From: Omnitrophica WOR_2 bacterium RIFCSPHIGHO2_01_FULL_52_10
GTDB lineage: Bacteria > Omnitrophota > Gorgyraeia > Zapsychrales > Zapsychraceae
Assembly: GCA_001805565.1 (NCBI GenBank)
Contig: MHGM01000047.1
Coordinates: 842 to 5,991, forward strand
Direction: 5' to 3'
Length of the DNA: 5,150 nucleotides
Positions within the stretch are counted from its first letter, which is position 1, and each line of letters starts with the position of its first letter. The translations under genes were made by a program, and so were the position numbers. Below are positions 1-4,746 of this stretch, in pieces. The notes below the pieces were generated by a model. The model saw only the letters and a list, made by a program, of their open reading frames with translations. It ran no database searches and had not been told where the DNA came from.

Positions 1-192
1 GTCGTCGTTGGGAATGGATGACATGTCCAGCTCGCCGGACACCGGTATCATCGGACGCGCCTGCGGCTGCGGGGCGCTCTGGACAATTTCGTGATACGTC
101 CGCTTGCCTGACCGCCGGTCGCATCCACTGCCGGCCAAGGCGCCTGACAAGACCACCGCTAAAAAAATGTAAACACCGTAATGAAGTCGCAT
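1..192 (-). CDS. Putative lipoprotein, N-terminal part (3' end outside window)
   Basis: An open frame of 64 codons runs from an ATG at 192 off the left edge with no stop. The translation starts MRLHYGVYIFLAVVLSGALA and reaches Cys24 in the context AGSGC-DRR. A short N-terminus, a hydrophobic stretch at residues 7-20 and a small-residue run before Cys24 fit a type II signal peptide, so I infer membrane anchoring through a lipidated cysteine. Gly rather than Leu at -3 makes the lipobox imperfect. The following 40 residues are polar and proline-rich, as expected of a linker, and I recognise no domain. There is no clear Shine-Dalgarno before this ATG. It was chosen because it gives the best signal peptide; a TTG at 216 is a weaker alternative. 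The gene lies 84 bp after trmO on the same strand and may be cotranscribed with it. Confidence 0.7.
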   Translation of the reverse strand, partial: MRLHYGVYIFLAVVLSGALAGSGCDRRSGKRTYHEIVQSAPQPQARPMIPVSGELDMSSIPNDD

Positions 193-237
193 AAGTATGG
201 CGTGTATTGTAATCAATCCTGGAGGAAATACAAGTCC

Positions 238-269
238 TTTGTCATTTGCTCGTCATTTGTTCGTTTTTG
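238..269. repeat. Short degenerate heptad/11-bp tandem stretch in trmO-lipoprotein gap
   Basis: GTCATTTGCTC (241-251) is followed directly by GTCATTTGTTC (252-262), a 10/11 match. The same stretch can be read as 7-bp units TTTGTCA, TTTGCTC, a 4-nt slip, TTTGTTC and GTTTTTG. No opposing arm is obvious, so this may be a decayed or half copy of the heptad elements seen in other gaps. It fills part of the 193-276 intergenic gap, where I see no convincing promoter or terminator. Confidence 0.45.
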
Positions 270-276
270 CGGGACA

Positions 277-711
277 CTAACTCCCGTATCTTCGCAACGG
301 ATCGCTCTCAAGGCTGTCCAGCCGGCGCACCCACGCCGGAATTTTGAACTTTTTAACGGATTCCTTTTTCGTGTAAGGCTTGACGTCGAGGACCGGCGTG
401 CCGTCCCAGGCATCCAGGCCTTCCACCAGCAGCCGCGCGCCGCGCCGCCCGCGGAGCTTTACCACGGTCATGCCGACCGGGTTGGGCCGGTGCGGCGTCC
501 GCGTCGCCAGAAAACCGATCCTGGGCAGCTCCTTCAAACCCCTGGGATGGATCCTCATCCGCGGCTTCCCGGCCTTATGCAGCCAGAAAAAAACAATGAC
601 GTGGGAAAATCCCTCGATCCCCGCGAGCCCTTTTGCCCAGCGTTTATGGATCTGGATCGCGTTGCCGCACACCCTGCCGATCGGATGAAGTACGAGCCCT
701 TGCCTCCTCAT
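277..711 (-). CDS. trmO: TrmO/TsaA-family tRNA methyltransferase (UPF0066), short form
   Basis: This 144-aa protein has the conserved core of the TrmO/YaeB (UPF0066) family: HPIG at residues 9-12, GIEGFSHVIVFFWLH at 31-45, HPRG at 55-58, ATRTPHRPNPVGMT at 69-82 and LDAWDGTPVLDVKPY at 99-113. Family members use S-adenosylmethionine to N6-methylate threonylcarbamoyl-A37 of ANN-decoding tRNAs in the cytoplasm, which tunes decoding. It is shorter than E. coli TsaA (about 235 aa) and near the compact archaeal-type length. The segment that usually follows HPIG and carries the SPxK...PRQ motif is absent: VCGNAIQIHKRW follows at once. The ATG at 711 was chosen because GGTGA lies 7 nt upstream and the frame then begins 16 nt after the PIN gene stop. 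A TTG at 744 would overlap that gene. Family assignment is firm; exact substrate and activity are inferred. Confidence 0.85.
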   Translation of the reverse strand: MRRQGLVLHPIGRVCGNAIQIHKRWAKGLAGIEGFSHVIVFFWLHKAGKPRMRIHPRGLKELPRIGFLATRTPHRPNPVGMTVVKLRGRRGARLLVEGLDAWDGTPVLDVKPYTKKESVKKFKIPAWVRRLDSLESDPLRRYGS

Positions 712-727
712 CAGAATGTCACCGCCT

Positions 728-1180
728 TCACCTGTCTTCTTCAAAAATATTACGGAATTCCGCCAAAAACTGCGCGGGCGTGACGATAGGGTTTCTTAAA
801 TATTGGCGCGCCTTGGGAGCATGGAAATGCCGCGTGTCCAGGCTGACCAGATAATGGATATTCACTTTTTTGGCCGCGGCCAGAATAGGCGCGTCATCTT
901 TATCAATAACGCTTTCGGCCTCGCGGATCTCTTGCGCCGTGGGGTCCGCGGTCACTATTGGTGAGAGGTTTTTGATAAATCCCCTGAATTCCCCGACAAG
1001 CCCGGGGAATTTCTTCTCGAAGACCCTGTCGGTTTCAACCAGAACACCTTTGCTGAGGACAATGATGATCTCTCCGGCTTCACCCAGGTCGAGGATGGCC
1101 GATGAAGCTCCGGTCTGGGAGATAACACCGGCTACCAGCACGCTCGAATCCAGGAAGACACGCCACGATTTAACGTCCAT
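728..1180 (-). CDS. PIN-domain ribonuclease, toxin of a VapBC-like pair
   Basis: This 150-aa protein is a PIN-domain nuclease. The acidic residues expected for metal binding are visible in order: Asp11 in VFLDSSVLVAG, Glu49 in VLVETDRVF, Asp96 in DKDDAPILAAA and Asp115 in LVSLDTRHF. The DxPILAAA and SLDxRHF motifs fit the 'toxin component, PIN family' group (COG1569-like). Such toxins cleave RNA when freed from their antitoxin; the RNA target cannot be told from sequence. The start ATG at 1180 lies inside the antitoxin gene, an 11-bp overlap that implies translational coupling, the usual layout of antitoxin-first pairs. All four catalytic acids are present, so the toxin looks intact. I leave the gene symbol empty because several PIN subfamilies share these features. 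Confidence 0.88.
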   Translation of the reverse strand: MDVKSWRVFLDSSVLVAGVISQTGASSAILDLGEAGEIIIVLSKGVLVETDRVFEKKFPGLVGEFRGFIKNLSPIVTADPTAQEIREAESVIDKDDAPILAAAKKVNIHYLVSLDTRHFHAPKARQYLRNPIVTPAQFLAEFRNIFEEDR

Positions 1181-1448
1181 GGATCTCTTTTGCGTATTGA
1201 CGGCGCTCGCTTTTCAAATCTTTAAGGAGGTCATTCAAGCTGATCTTCTTGTCGCGCATTTGTTTTTGCACCTTCCTGGCTAGAGGCCGGCGCAGCAAAG
1301 GCTTGGGCGTCATCACCAGGCACCTGCCGACGGCAAAAACATTAAGCTTCGTTTCCTTGTCCAGACGAAGGGCCTCCCGCATATCTTTGGGGATCGTCAG
1401 TTGGCCGCTTCCCCAGAGCTTGACCGACTTCGGCGCGAACGTTACCAT
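1170..1448 (-). CDS. AbrB/SpoVT-type antitoxin (VapB-like)
   Basis: This 92-aa protein has a SpoVT-AbrB DNA-binding domain at residues 9-50, with the typical VKLWGSGQLTIPKDMREALRL swapped-hairpin sequence. A charged, probably helical C-terminus (about residues 55-92) is likely to bind and block the PIN toxin encoded just downstream. Antitoxins of this kind normally repress their own promoter, and a strong promoter plus a perfect palindrome lie directly upstream. The ATG at 1448 was chosen over the ATG at 1475 because AGGAGG (1455-1460) precedes it by 6 nt and the SpoVT-AbrB fold begins at the right distance. The gene overlaps the toxin gene by 11 bp. The role as antitoxin is inferred from domain and context. 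Confidence 0.87.
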   Translation of the reverse strand: MVTFAPKSVKLWGSGQLTIPKDMREALRLDKETKLNVFAVGRCLVMTPKPLLRRPLARKVQKQMRDKKISLNDLLKDLKSERRQYAKEIHGR

Positions 1449-1454
1449 GGCAAA

Positions 1455-1460
1455 CCTCCT
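1455..1460 (-). promoter_or_regulatory. Ribosome-binding site of the antitoxin gene
   Basis: The minus strand reads AGGAGG, then 6 nt, then ATG. It is the strongest Shine-Dalgarno seen in the window and settles the start at 1448. A strong site here and a weak one before the overlapping toxin fit the excess of antitoxin over toxin expected in such modules. Confidence 0.85.
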
Positions 1461-1479
1461 GTGTAGAAACTTCATAACC

Positions 1480-1512
1480 AGTCAGAATTCAGAATTATTC
1501 TGAATTCTGACT
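1480..1512. repeat. Perfect 33-bp palindrome of 7-bp units at the toxin-antitoxin transcription start; operator candidate
   Basis: Two 16-bp arms (AGTCAGAATTCAGAAT at 1480-1495 and its exact complement at 1497-1512) flank one central base. Each arm holds two tandem heptads: TCAGAAT twice on the left and ATTCTGA twice on the right. It begins just downstream of the -10 box on the minus strand and covers the predicted start site. It could be the operator for antitoxin autoregulation, a hairpin at the 5' end of the mRNA, or another copy of the heptad elements in the haem gaps. No U-run follows it on the minus strand, so it is not a standard intrinsic terminator for hemG. Confidence 0.8.
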
Positions 1513-1514
1513 AA

Positions 1515-1543
1515 AGTATACCACCGAAAGCGATATGTGTCAA
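1515..1543 (-). promoter_or_regulatory. Near-consensus sigma-70 type promoter for the antitoxin-toxin genes
   Basis: On the minus strand TTGACA (1543-1538, 6/6 match to -35) is separated by exactly 17 nt from TATACT (1520-1515, 5/6 match to -10). The predicted start is near 1508, inside the palindrome, giving a leader of about 60 nt before the antitoxin ATG. The -35 box overlaps the hemG stop codon (1540-1542), so the module is packed against the haem cluster but has its own promoter. Confidence 0.8.
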
Positions 1544-2964
1544 AGCAGGTTTTCGGGGTTTTGGGGGGAGAGCGCGGGGACATCCTGCTCGCCAAAGACG
1601 GCCTGCCAGGCGTTCTCGATGCAGTCGTTGAGCGAAACGCCGTGCAGATAGTTGGCGACGAGATACAGCCCCGGCCATTTCCTTAATTCTTCTTCCAGTC
1701 CGCGCTCGGCCTCGACATATGCGCGGTCGTATTGCGGGATCGCTTTGGGCCACTGGGCGAAAAATGTCTCCACAGGCGAAGCGTCCGTTTTGAGCGTTGT
1801 CCGGATTTCCCTTAATGCCAAGGCGATTAATTCCTCACGGGACCTCGACAGAATATCCGGATGGCGCGCGCCGCCGACCATGATCCGCAGTAAAATCTCC
1901 TCTTTCCCGCAGCGGCCCGGAAAAATGTTGCTTTCAAATAAAACACCCAGGACTTCTTTTCCTTCGCTGGATGGGATCAAATATCCGAATCCCACAGGGG
2001 AACGTTCAAACGCTTTACGCGGAAAAACCAATCCGATGACCGCCATCGGTGAATAACGGATTTTTTCCAGCTCGCGCGCCAGGGCAGAACTCATTTCCTT
2101 AATTATAGTCGCGGCCTGATACGCCGGCGCGCAGACGAAAACTTCGTCCGCTTCATGACGCGCCGCAGCGGTCACGACGGCAAAACGCCCGGAGGGGCGC
2201 GTGACGCTTCTGACCTCCTCGTTGAAACGGATATCATTTTGATAACGGCGCGCCAGCGCGCCGGTCAATTGCACCTGCCCGCGATGAAACGAGGTCAAGG
2301 TTCCTTTAGGCATTCCCCCTTTACGCAGTTTCATCATGGCCTTGAACAATGAACCGTACCGCTGTTCCAGCTCATGGACCCTGCCAAAGGCGGCTTTCAA
2401 GACCGTCTCGCGCGCGTCGCCGCCGTAGATGCCGCTGACCATCGGGTCCAGGAATAACCGCGAAAATTTCTCACCCAGGCGCCGCGCGCCGAAACCGTAA
2501 ACGCTCTCATCAGGATCCGTGCCGCGTGCCACAAACGGTTCGGCAAAAACACGCAACTTCTCGCGCAGGCGCATCGGGCGGAAGCCGAAAAAACCGCCCG
2601 GGCTCATTGGGAAAGGATGCAAAACATTATTTAAACAGAGATAGCGGATCCGGACATCGCGGCCGGCTTTGACCAGCTCGCCGACCAAACCCAGCTCGGC
2701 GACCAATTCCAGCGTGCGCGGTTTGCCGTTAGGCTCCCTTTGGCCGACAGGCTCCCTACGGGAGGAGGAATCCAGAAATCCGTTGGGGCCGGTTTCGAAG
2801 AGATAGTTGCCACGAGCGACTGACTGGATCGTCCCGCCGGGCCGGGAACTTTGCTCCAGAAGGAGTATCGTGACGTCGGGACGCACGGTGTATTTCTTTT
2901 TCAAATAATGCAACGTTGCCAGGCCGCTGATGCCGCCGCCGATAATAATGATAGTCTTAGACAT
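1540..2964 (-). CDS. hemG: Protoporphyrinogen oxidase, FAD-dependent HemY/HemG type
   Basis: This 474-aa flavoprotein oxidises protoporphyrinogen IX to protoporphyrin IX with oxygen as acceptor, near the end of haem synthesis. A Rossmann FAD motif opens it (IIGGGISGLATLHYLKK, residues 7-23), followed by LLLEQSSRPGGTIQS (35-48) and FETGPNGFLDS (56-66). The C-terminal FAD-contacting segment is GLYLVANYLHGVSLNDCIENAW (432-453). Length is close to the family norm. Residues 68-80 (REPVGQ-REPNG) are a repeat-derived insertion between FLDS and TLELVAELGL, where relatives have only a few residues. The start has only AAGG, 2 nt away, because a repeat element occupies the upstream gap. Some HemY relatives oxidise coproporphyrinogen III instead (CgoX); the neighbouring hemN argues for the protoporphyrin route. 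The gene is also called hemY. Confidence 0.9.
   Translation of the reverse strand: MSKTIIIIGGGISGLATLHYLKKKYTVRPDVTILLLEQSSRPGGTIQSVARGNYLFETGPNGFLDSSSRREPVGQREPNGKPRTLELVAELGLVGELVKAGRDVRIRYLCLNNVLHPFPMSPGGFFGFRPMRLREKLRVFAEPFVARGTDPDESVYGFGARRLGEKFSRLFLDPMVSGIYGGDARETVLKAAFGRVHELEQRYGSLFKAMMKLRKGGMPKGTLTSFHRGQVQLTGALARRYQNDIRFNEEVRSVTRPSGRFAVVTAAARHEADEVFVCAPAYQAATIIKEMSSALARELEKIRYSPMAVIGLVFPRKAFERSPVGFGYLIPSSEGKEVLGVLFESNIFPGRCGKEEILLRIMVGGARHPDILSRSREELIALALREIRTTLKTDASPVETFFAQWPKAIPQYDRAYVEAERGLEEELRKWPGLYLVANYLHGVSLNDCIENAWQAVFGEQDVPALSPQNPENLL
2726..2761. repeat. Two tandem 18-bp repeats inserted in frame within hemG
   Basis: CCGTTAGGCTCCCTTTGG (2726-2743) is followed directly by CCGACAGGCTCCCTACGG (2744-2761), 14 of 18 identical. 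On the coding strand the pair gives residues 68-80, with the six-residue unit R-E-P-(V/N)-G-(Q/K) repeated. CTCCC-TAC-GGGAG (2752-2764) is a small hairpin at one edge. The total of 36 bp keeps the frame. It looks like a dispersed short repeat that entered the gene at a tolerant loop near the FAD-binding region. Confidence 0.75.
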
Positions 2965-2970
2965 AACCTT

Positions 2971-3044
2971 CGTATCTCGTCGCTCGCATCTCGTCGCTCG
3001 TTCCGCCTTCCAACGAAATACGGGATACGAGATACGGGATACGA
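2971..3044. repeat. Inverted pair of 7-bp repeat arrays filling the hemE-hemG gap
   Basis: The left arm holds a 14-bp tandem pair (TATCTCGTCGCTCG 2973-2986, CATCTCGTCGCTCG 2987-3000). Its complement reads as heptads CGAGCGA, CGAGATG, CGAGCGA, CGAGATA. The right arm holds ATACGGGATACGAG (3018-3031) and ATACGGGATACGAT (3032-3045), heptads of ATACGGG/ATACGAG type. The arms are imperfectly complementary around a spacer at about 3001-3017, so the transcript could fold into a long hairpin. The element runs from the base next to the hemE stop codon to 6 nt before the hemG ATG. It is GC-richer than the elements around pilZ but has the same period. Confidence 0.8.
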
Positions 3045-4058
3045 TTAATTTTTTTCAAACGCATGCACCTGTTCCACAATGAACTTGAGCTTATCCGGGT
3101 TGACATCAGGGAAAACACCGCGGCTTAGATTGAAGATGTAACGGCCGTGTTTGACGCCGCCGACCAGGACGTCATGCACTTCCCTGGCCAGCGTCGCGTC
3201 GTCCGCGTAGAGAAGGCCGTTAAACAGGTTGCCCTGGACCCCTTTTTTGGTTTTCTCGATGATGGAGTGGTGTCCGAGGACAACGGTGTGGTCGACGGAT
3301 AAAAAATCGGCTTCCGATTGATCCATCAAGGCCAAGAGATGCGCACAATTGCGTACAAAATAGATCGACGGCAAATCGACCTCCGCGAAGATCCGGCGCG
3401 CGAAAGGCAATACCCAGCGGGCAAAATCCGCCGGGCGCAAGATCCCCGCCCAGCTGTCGAAAAGCTGAAAGGCCTTGATACCCGCCTCTTTCTGCGCGGT
3501 CAAGTAACGGACCGTGTTTTGCGTCAACAATGCCATCCACGCCTGAAAATGCACGGGATGTTCATTGATAAAACGAAACGCCCGGGTAAAATTGACCGAT
3601 GACCCGCCTTCGACCAGATACGTCAGCACCGTGAAGGGCGATCCGGCAAACCCAATCAACGGGACCCGGCCGTTAAGCCGCTCATTGACCAAACGAATAG
3701 TTTTCGTCAGGCCGGAAAAATCGTCCGCGTCATGGATGTCGTCGCGGTGGTGCAGGTCGGTGGCGATCGTGTCCTCAATAACCGGCCCATGACGGTCGTC
3801 GAAGCGGATGTTAAAGCCCATTTGCGCGGGCAGCGTCAGGATATCGGCGAACAAAATGGCGGCGTCAACACCGAGGATACCCACAGGAAGGCAGGTGATC
3901 TCCGCGGCCAGTTCCGGGGTGTCGAACATCTTCTGCAGGGAATGTTTTTTCTTGAGGGCCTGATATTCGGGGAGATAGCGCCCGGCCTGGCGCATGAACC
4001 AGACGGGGACTCGCGTGTTGACGCCTTTAAACGCCTGAAGAAGTAAAGATTCGTCCAT
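3045..4058 (-). CDS. hemE: Uroporphyrinogen decarboxylase
   Basis: This 337-aa cytoplasmic enzyme removes four acetate carboxyls from uroporphyrinogen III to give coproporphyrinogen III, the substrate of HemN. Signature 1 is intact (PVWFMRQAGRYLPEY, residues 18-32, with substrate-binding Arg23 and Arg27), as are the central Asp72 (FADIL), signature 2 (GFAGSPFTVLTYLVEGG, 136-152, with Tyr147) and Ser202 (LFDSWAG). Length is normal for the family. The C-terminal third is divergent: the usual NLGHG, which carries a conserved His, reads NLSRG (310-314, Arg313), and the usual QGNLDP reads QGNLFN (275-280). Fold and most of the active site are recognisable, so I infer a working enzyme. The ATG at 4058 fits the family N-terminus but has no strong Shine-Dalgarno. 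It lies between pilZ and hemG, separated from each by repeat elements. Confidence 0.92.
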   Translation of the reverse strand: MDESLLLQAFKGVNTRVPVWFMRQAGRYLPEYQALKKKHSLQKMFDTPELAAEITCLPVGILGVDAAILFADILTLPAQMGFNIRFDDRHGPVIEDTIATDLHHRDDIHDADDFSGLTKTIRLVNERLNGRVPLIGFAGSPFTVLTYLVEGGSSVNFTRAFRFINEHPVHFQAWMALLTQNTVRYLTAQKEAGIKAFQLFDSWAGILRPADFARWVLPFARRIFAEVDLPSIYFVRNCAHLLALMDQSEADFLSVDHTVVLGHHSIIEKTKKGVQGNLFNGLLYADDATLAREVHDVLVGGVKHGRYIFNLSRGVFPDVNPDKLKFIVEQVHAFEKN

Positions 4059-4060
4059 TG

Positions 4061-4077
4061 GGTCTTAACCAAAGACC
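4061..4077 (-). other. Small hairpin just upstream of the hemE start
   Basis: GGTCTT (4061-4066) and AAGACC (4072-4077) are perfect complements around a 5-nt loop, ending 2 nt before the hemE ATG on the coding strand. It occupies the place where a ribosome-binding site would be and could lower hemE initiation. A 6-bp stem can occur by chance, and it also coincides with the edge of the repeat element here. Confidence 0.35.
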
Positions 4078-4202
4078 AATAAACAAATTACAAATTACAA
4101 ACAATAAACAATACCCAAAAGAACAATTTACAAACTTCTGGTTTTGGTCATTATTTATTTTTGTAATTGTGATTTGTTTGTGGTTTGGGATTTGGAATTT
4201 AT
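4069..4202. repeat. AT-rich inverted heptad repeat between pilZ and hemE (copy A)
   Basis: The left arm is A/C-rich and reads as seven heptads from 4069 to 4117: CCAAAGA, CCAATAA, ACAAATT, ACAAATT, ACAAACA, ATAAACA, ATACCCA. The right arm (about 4138-4202) is T/G-rich and includes TTTGTGG, TTTGGGA, TTTGGAA, TTTATTT at 4177-4204. The arms are imperfectly complementary. The element reaches the pilZ stop codon on one side and nearly the hemE start on the other. It closely matches copy B on the far side of pilZ. Confidence 0.8.
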
Positions 4203-4532
4203 TTATGTTTGCTTCTTGTAGAATTCCATAAACCGCTCGAACTCGGGGCCGTCGGATTCGATCAACCGGACACCAACGCGATACTTCTTCGTATCCTTGA
4301 GCTTCTGGACCCAGACCACCTCGACGCTCACGACCACCTGTTCGCGCACGTCCAAGTCCACGGCGACCTGACAGGTCGTCCCGACTTTAGGCCGGGTCCC
4401 GGAAATAAAACAAAATCCGCCTCCGGAAATATCGCTGATCTTCGCCTCGCGCTCCGGGCGCGGGTCCTCGCCGATCCCGAAGGACGCGGCCAGCTCAATG
4501 GCGGAACGCTTGCTGATTCTTTTTTCTTTCAT
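4203..4532 (-). CDS. Single-domain PilZ protein, predicted c-di-GMP receptor
   Basis: This 109-aa protein is essentially one PilZ domain. Both c-di-GMP-binding motifs are present: RxxxR (Arg5 and Arg9 in KRISKRS) and DxSxxG (Asp34, Ser36, Gly39 in ISDISGGGF). A beta-barrel core follows, including VDLDVREQVVVSVEVVWVQKL and KYRVGVRLIE. There is no signal peptide, membrane segment or attached effector domain, so it probably works as a soluble adaptor that changes a partner when c-di-GMP rises. The partner cannot be seen here. The ATG at 4532 was chosen because GGAG (4537-4540) lies 4 nt upstream and the family N-terminus starts there. The ATG at 4574 would add 14 hydrophobic residues encoded by the flanking repeat. 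It sits between hemN and hemE and is bracketed by two copies of one repeat. Confidence 0.88.
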   Translation of the reverse strand: MKEKRISKRSAIELAASFGIGEDPRPEREAKISDISGGGFCFISGTRPKVGTTCQVAVDLDVREQVVVSVEVVWVQKLKDTKKYRVGVRLIESDGPEFERFMEFYKKQT

Positions 4533-4540
4533 AAGACTCC

Positions 4541-4746
4541 AATAACCAAGAAACAATAACCAAAAAACATCCAATAAACAAATCCCAAATTACAAACAAT
4601 ATACAACCCCAAAACTCCAATGATCAAAAAACAGTATTTAAGAATGGGGGTTTGGGATTTTGGTCATTCGGCATTGTCTATTGTTTGTGGTTTGGTGGTT
4701 GGAATTTGAGATTTATTTGTATCTTGTTTCTTGCATCTTGGTTATT
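4541..4746. repeat. AT-rich inverted heptad repeat between hemN and pilZ (copy B)
   Basis: The ends are perfect 10-bp inverted repeats, AATAACCAAG (4541-4550) and CTTGGTTATT (4737-4746). The left arm has heptads CAATAAC, CAAGAAA, CAATAAC, CAAAAAA and, after a 3-nt slip, CCAATAA, ACAAATC, CCAAATT, ACAAACA, ATATACA. The right arm includes GGTCATT, CGGCATT, GTCTATT and TATCTTG, TTTCTTG, CATCTTG. Positions 4571-4614 match copy A at 4076-4120 with about 40 of 45 positions identical, and 4681-4707 match 4174-4200 at 24 of 27. The right end touches the hemN stop codon and the left end lies directly beside the pilZ Shine-Dalgarno. Confidence 0.82.

Noticed and set aside
193..276. Promoter TTGTAT-16-TACAAT for the lipoprotein gene
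   Set aside because: The -10 like box is fair, but the -35 match is only 3/6 and the leader would be very short, so I do not list it as a feature.
270..286. CGGGA/TCCCG hairpin as an intrinsic terminator after trmO
   Set aside because: The stem is only 5 bp and is followed by A-rich, not T-rich, sequence on the minus strand.
181..783. 200-codon open frame on the plus strand
   Set aside because: It lies antisense to trmO and the lipoprotein start, has no domain, and its protein is rich in Arg and Pro as expected of an antisense shadow in GC-rich DNA.
870..1283. Plus-strand open frame opposite the toxin-antitoxin genes
   Set aside because: The minus-strand proteins there show complete PIN and AbrB motifs; the plus frame shows none.
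2971..3044. CRISPR array
   Set aside because: The units are 7-14 bp with no spacers of constant length, the arms are inverted, and there are no cas genes.
4069..4746. Repeats around pilZ as integron attC sites or a gene cassette
   Set aside because: The elements are imperfect palindromes bracketing one gene, but I find no GTTRRRY/RYYYAAC core pair at the right places and no integrase in view.
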